A DNA stretch of 64,000 bases from Fratercula arctica (taxonomy: Eukaryota; Chordata; Aves; Charadriiformes; Alcidae). The translations under genes were made by a program, and so were the position numbers. Where the stretch lies: assembly GCA_947846985.1 (NCBI GenBank), contig CANTUZ010000005.1, forward strand, positions 16,216,389 through 16,280,388. The letters are read 5' to 3'. The notes under the pieces are model-generated. The model made no database searches. It was not told the origin of the DNA and saw only the letters and a program-made list of their open reading frames with translations. This document shows, piece after piece, positions 61,194-64,000 of this stretch; within the stretch, counting starts at the first letter, position 1, and each line of letters begins with the position of its first letter.

Positions 61194-63087
61194 CCGCCCA
61201 CCCTAAATACCGTGTAGGCAGGATGGCGCCTCCCATACTTAAAACAATATTTAATGTTTTACATCATTGTGGGCCTGTAGATTATTTTCTAAACCCATGA
61301 AGCAACAGTGGATCAGCATGTGGCTTGCTAATGCTGCACAAGGAAATAATGCATGAGGGGAAGAGATTAGTGTGGAGCACTTGAAATTACAGTTGGCATT
61401 AGCTATAGAATAACGCATAGCATGTGATGACCTACACATCTCAGACTCCACTGTGCATCTAACAGTGGACTCAGAAAGGCACCTATGGAAGAAAGCCTGC
61501 CCACGCAGCAGACAGTTTCAGTATTCTAGTTCTACCCTCCCAAATAATTGAAGAACAGTTTCTTTAGGAACTGCTTAGATGAATAGAATTGCTAAATATT
61601 AGTAGAGACATTGTTTTCAGAAGAGAGGACACAGGTGTAAGTTAAAAACCTCAAATAGAAGCCTGCTTCTCATGCACAAGGAAGAAAATAATAAATCAAC
61701 ATGACAGGCAGGGAATGACACACACTGGGTGATGCTGACATACCACAGATGTTCTTTCTGCCACTAGTGTTAGAAGTCACCTTAAAGACCTGAGCAACCA
61801 CCACTGAAGTGATTAAGATAGTGGTGTAAAATGCAAGAGTTCACAAACAGTTATCAAAAGTGAAAACTGTTAGCATTTGTTTATAGGAGAAAGTTGCCTC
61901 AAACCACATGAGGATATCTTACGCTGTCTTCCCATCTATATTTGCTTGTTCAGTGATCAACTCTGTTACGAAACTAATTTTGGAGGATTAGTGATAAGTC
62001 CCTTTTGGTTGCCTTATGTTTGTCACTGCTGAGGGTGACGGCAAGGAGCATATTGGCATTTCCAGAACAGAAGTCTGACAATAAAAAAAGAATCCAAGAT
62101 GAACAGTGAGGTCCACTGACCTCTATAGTTCAAGCAACACTTAAGTCTCAAATACTGCAGTTCAAGAAGCCACCCATACATTTGCATAGTAACTCCTTAG
62201 TAGGTACTTAAAGCTGAAACTAACACAGTAGACACTGTATGTGTCTAGATTGCCCCCCACAGCCACCACAAGGAAACTAAGCAGCAAAGGAGAGAAGTTT
62301 CTCTTAAAGATGAGGAGCTGACAAAAAGAGGGATTAGCCATTTCGCTACGCCAGCGGCCACCTCTGAAATCCAAGTGCCTTGGTCCCACTCAGATCCTAA
62401 TACAAATAGAAGCTATCCTTGTCACGGTGACTAGTCCTTTGCTTTTCAGTAGAGTCACTTTAACAAGATGCTGAAGATTTAGTCCTGGCTATGGGATTGC
62501 GGTCATTGACCAGAAGTGACCAAGAGCACCACAGACACCAAGATCAAGTAGACCATAGCAGACAGCTCTTCCCCAGAAGGAGACACTGATAGCAGAGCAG
62601 CTTATCTTTGTTCCAAAAATCTTTAGAACCAGGCTTCAAAAAAAATTTAAGCATATTTAAGTGCATTTCAATTCAACAGCATTTAATTATTTATATGAAC
62701 TGACCGTAAACTCAAGTAGCGTTGGGCAAGGTTTAACTAGGAGAGGCTTCCCAGATTATTTGGGGGTGCCAGTCCTGCCCTGTCCCCATTCCCCTTCCCC
62801 AGTGCTACAGAAAGCACTATATTTTGAAGTTACATCTGCATGGGAACTCAGGTACTGCATGACTGTTATGCTTGTTAGCTTTTCCAATTCATATTCTTCA
62901 CTCAGGGGTCAGAACTATTTTTGGATCCAGAAGCTTGAATTTGGAGCCCTTTTTCAGCTCTGCCGGGCTCACAAGACAGTGTCAGCAGTTTTGTAACATA
63001 CATGCTCACCCTACTGGTCACACATAAAGAGGTAGAGACCCCTATGCTCCCTCCCACAGGTACCAACGTTGCAAACGACTTCTGAAT

Positions 63088-63114
63088 TCTACTCTGAAAA
63101 AATTTCAGAGTAGA
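63088..63114. other. 12-bp perfect hairpin with a 3-base loop
   Basis: TCTACTCTGAAA (63088-63099) is the exact reverse complement of 63103-63114, separated by AAA. A stem this long with so short a loop is not expected by chance in 64 kb. It may be a cruciform-forming site or a recent inverted duplication. Confidence 0.7.
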
Positions 63115-63830
63115 TTTCTTGCTTTTATTTAGAAAAATAAGTTTAAAAATCCCCAAAATTGAAGTGGTCTCCTGTTCTTAGAACACATTAATGCTTTCTT
63201 CATTCTCTAAGAAGTTTTTCTGGCCCCAAATAATTTTCCCCTGCCTGTCCAGACACCAAACTGAAGAAAATAACCAATTATTCACACACCTCCGGTTTTC
63301 AGCAGAAGTCTGCTCAAAGGAAGTTTCACCATGCAGCCTTCAGTACTCGTGCCTTCTCAATACTACAAGAGCCTCCCCACATACACTTCTCAGTGCTTTT
63401 CCTCTTCAAAGAGGACTGACTTCTGAAGTCACCGAGCAGCATCTTCTCTGCTTATTTACAGTACTGCAGAAAAATGCATTTTTGAAGTTATCTGTACCCT
63501 AGCAGGTGTCATTACCTCACATGCAGTGCAACTCTTATTCTTACACTGAACTATTCTATTTTACTTAGTGCCATTTTTCTATTATTTCTCTGTGGAGGCT
63601 TGGAACTGTCGCTGAATACAAAAACGCATCTACAACACTTGTGCTGCAGAGATATATGCCTACCATATGACTCCAAAATTATTTCCTCTAAAATTTGATA
63701 GGGAGATGTGTACTACTTTGTAGTATGATCCGTTTCAACTGTGTTACAGTAAGGTAGGTAATCCTACACTGTCCCAGTTTTATAAGAATCCAGGCAATTT
63801 GAATTAATAGCATAAAAGTATATCACTTAC

Positions 63831-63891
63831 CATAAACATGGAACAGTTGCTTTATTGCACTTGTCAAATGCATTCCTCTCTTTGGTCACAG
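63831..63891 (-). other. Candidate coding exon, 61 nt
   Basis: The acceptor is TTTTTGTTAAATTCTTTGACCATAG, ending at 63892. The donor TTATG/GTAAGTGATA after 63831 matches consensus from +1 to +6. Two phases are closed by early TGA codons and one is open, reading VTKERNAFDKCNKATVPCL and ending in phase 2. Strand and splice sites agree with a - strand gene entering the window from the right. The peptide is polar and protein-like, but I do not recognise it. The last two exon bases deviate from the AG usually seen before a donor. Confidence 0.3.
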
Positions 63892-64000
63892 CTATGGTCA
63901 AAGAATTTAACAAAAATTAACAAGCAATTCATAATAAAAGGGAACTCAAAAAAATTCAAAGCTGGAGAAAGCATAACATACCCTACATGTTTGAATTCTT

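Larger units (their letters stand above)
60801..63830. other. No gene assigned; A-rich intron-like DNA
   Basis: The + strand is A-rich. Good - strand acceptors occur near 62067 (GATTCTTTTTTTATTGTCAG) and 62279 (TTCTCTCCTTTGCTGCTTAG) without clear donors. The second opens a frame of about 38 codons that is phase-compatible with the exon at 63831-63891 and ends at 62162. Confidence 0.3.

Noticed and set aside
1..64000. tRNA, rRNA, known microRNA, CRISPR, bacterial or phage genes
   Set aside because: No tRNA B-box context, no rRNA-like sequence, no matches to the common vertebrate microRNA sequences I could recall, no regularly spaced identical repeats, and no ribosome-binding-site-led gene arrays.
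1..64000. Intact CR1 LINE or endogenous retrovirus
   Set aside because: I looked for the usual CR1 3' tail and reverse-transcriptase-like frames and for LTR pairs with primer-binding sites, and saw none. Only the block at 33.06-34.23 kb has retro-element-like composition, and it carries no surviving protein frame.

Overview
The window looks like a piece of vertebrate chromosome, most likely from a bird. It is AT-rich and almost free of recognisable interspersed repeats: no SINE, no L1 and no intact CR1 tail was seen. It has many short mono- and dinucleotide runs and no long reading frame that resembles a protein family. There are no operons, ribosomal or transfer RNA genes, CRISPR arrays or insertion sequences. 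The longest open frames (about 120-155 codons) are explained by GC-rich or GT-rich composition. The taxonomic call is an inference from repeat content and texture, not from a recognised gene.

Layout. From 1 to about 43.7 kb the + strand is T-rich, as expected for introns of a gene transcribed to the right. Five hand-counted 60-base rows (7381, 10021, 20041, 30001, 36001) give A 66, T 109, G 70, C 55. From about 43.8 kb to the end the sign flips: rows 46021, 52021, 54001, 58021 and 62041 give A 116, T 61, G 69, C 52. The switch lies next to a good + strand poly(A) signal (43721-43726). The simplest model is two convergent transcription units whose 3' ends meet near 43.7 kb. The + strand unit has two possible 3' ends, at about 41.75 kb and 43.74 kb. 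A roughly 1-kb degenerate CA/GT minisatellite lies between them.

No gene could be named. A handful of short stretches bracketed by good splice-site matches are listed as candidate exons. On the + strand they are at 25.9 kb, 31.3 kb, 38.1 kb, 40.3 kb and 42.1 kb. On the - strand they are at 63.8, 60.7, 59.3, 58.9, 58.0, 45.9 and 43.9 kb. Three - strand candidates (60720-60800, 59268-59334, 58953-58972) join in one open reading phase, which makes them the best lead to a coding gene. The best-bracketed - strand candidate (43903-43981) has stops in every frame and would be untranslated.

The rest is intron-like or intergenic-like DNA. It includes a small CpG-rich core with GATA and CCAAT motifs at 4.1-4.4 kb, a GC-rich patch at 7.7-8.1 kb, and several AT-rich homeodomain-motif stretches that look like conserved enhancers (4.8-5.15, 22.5-24.45 and 27.4-27.6 kb). 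It also holds a pyrimidine-rich block at 33.06-34.23 kb that may be an old antisense repeat, plus several short tandem duplications, perfect palindromes and hairpins.
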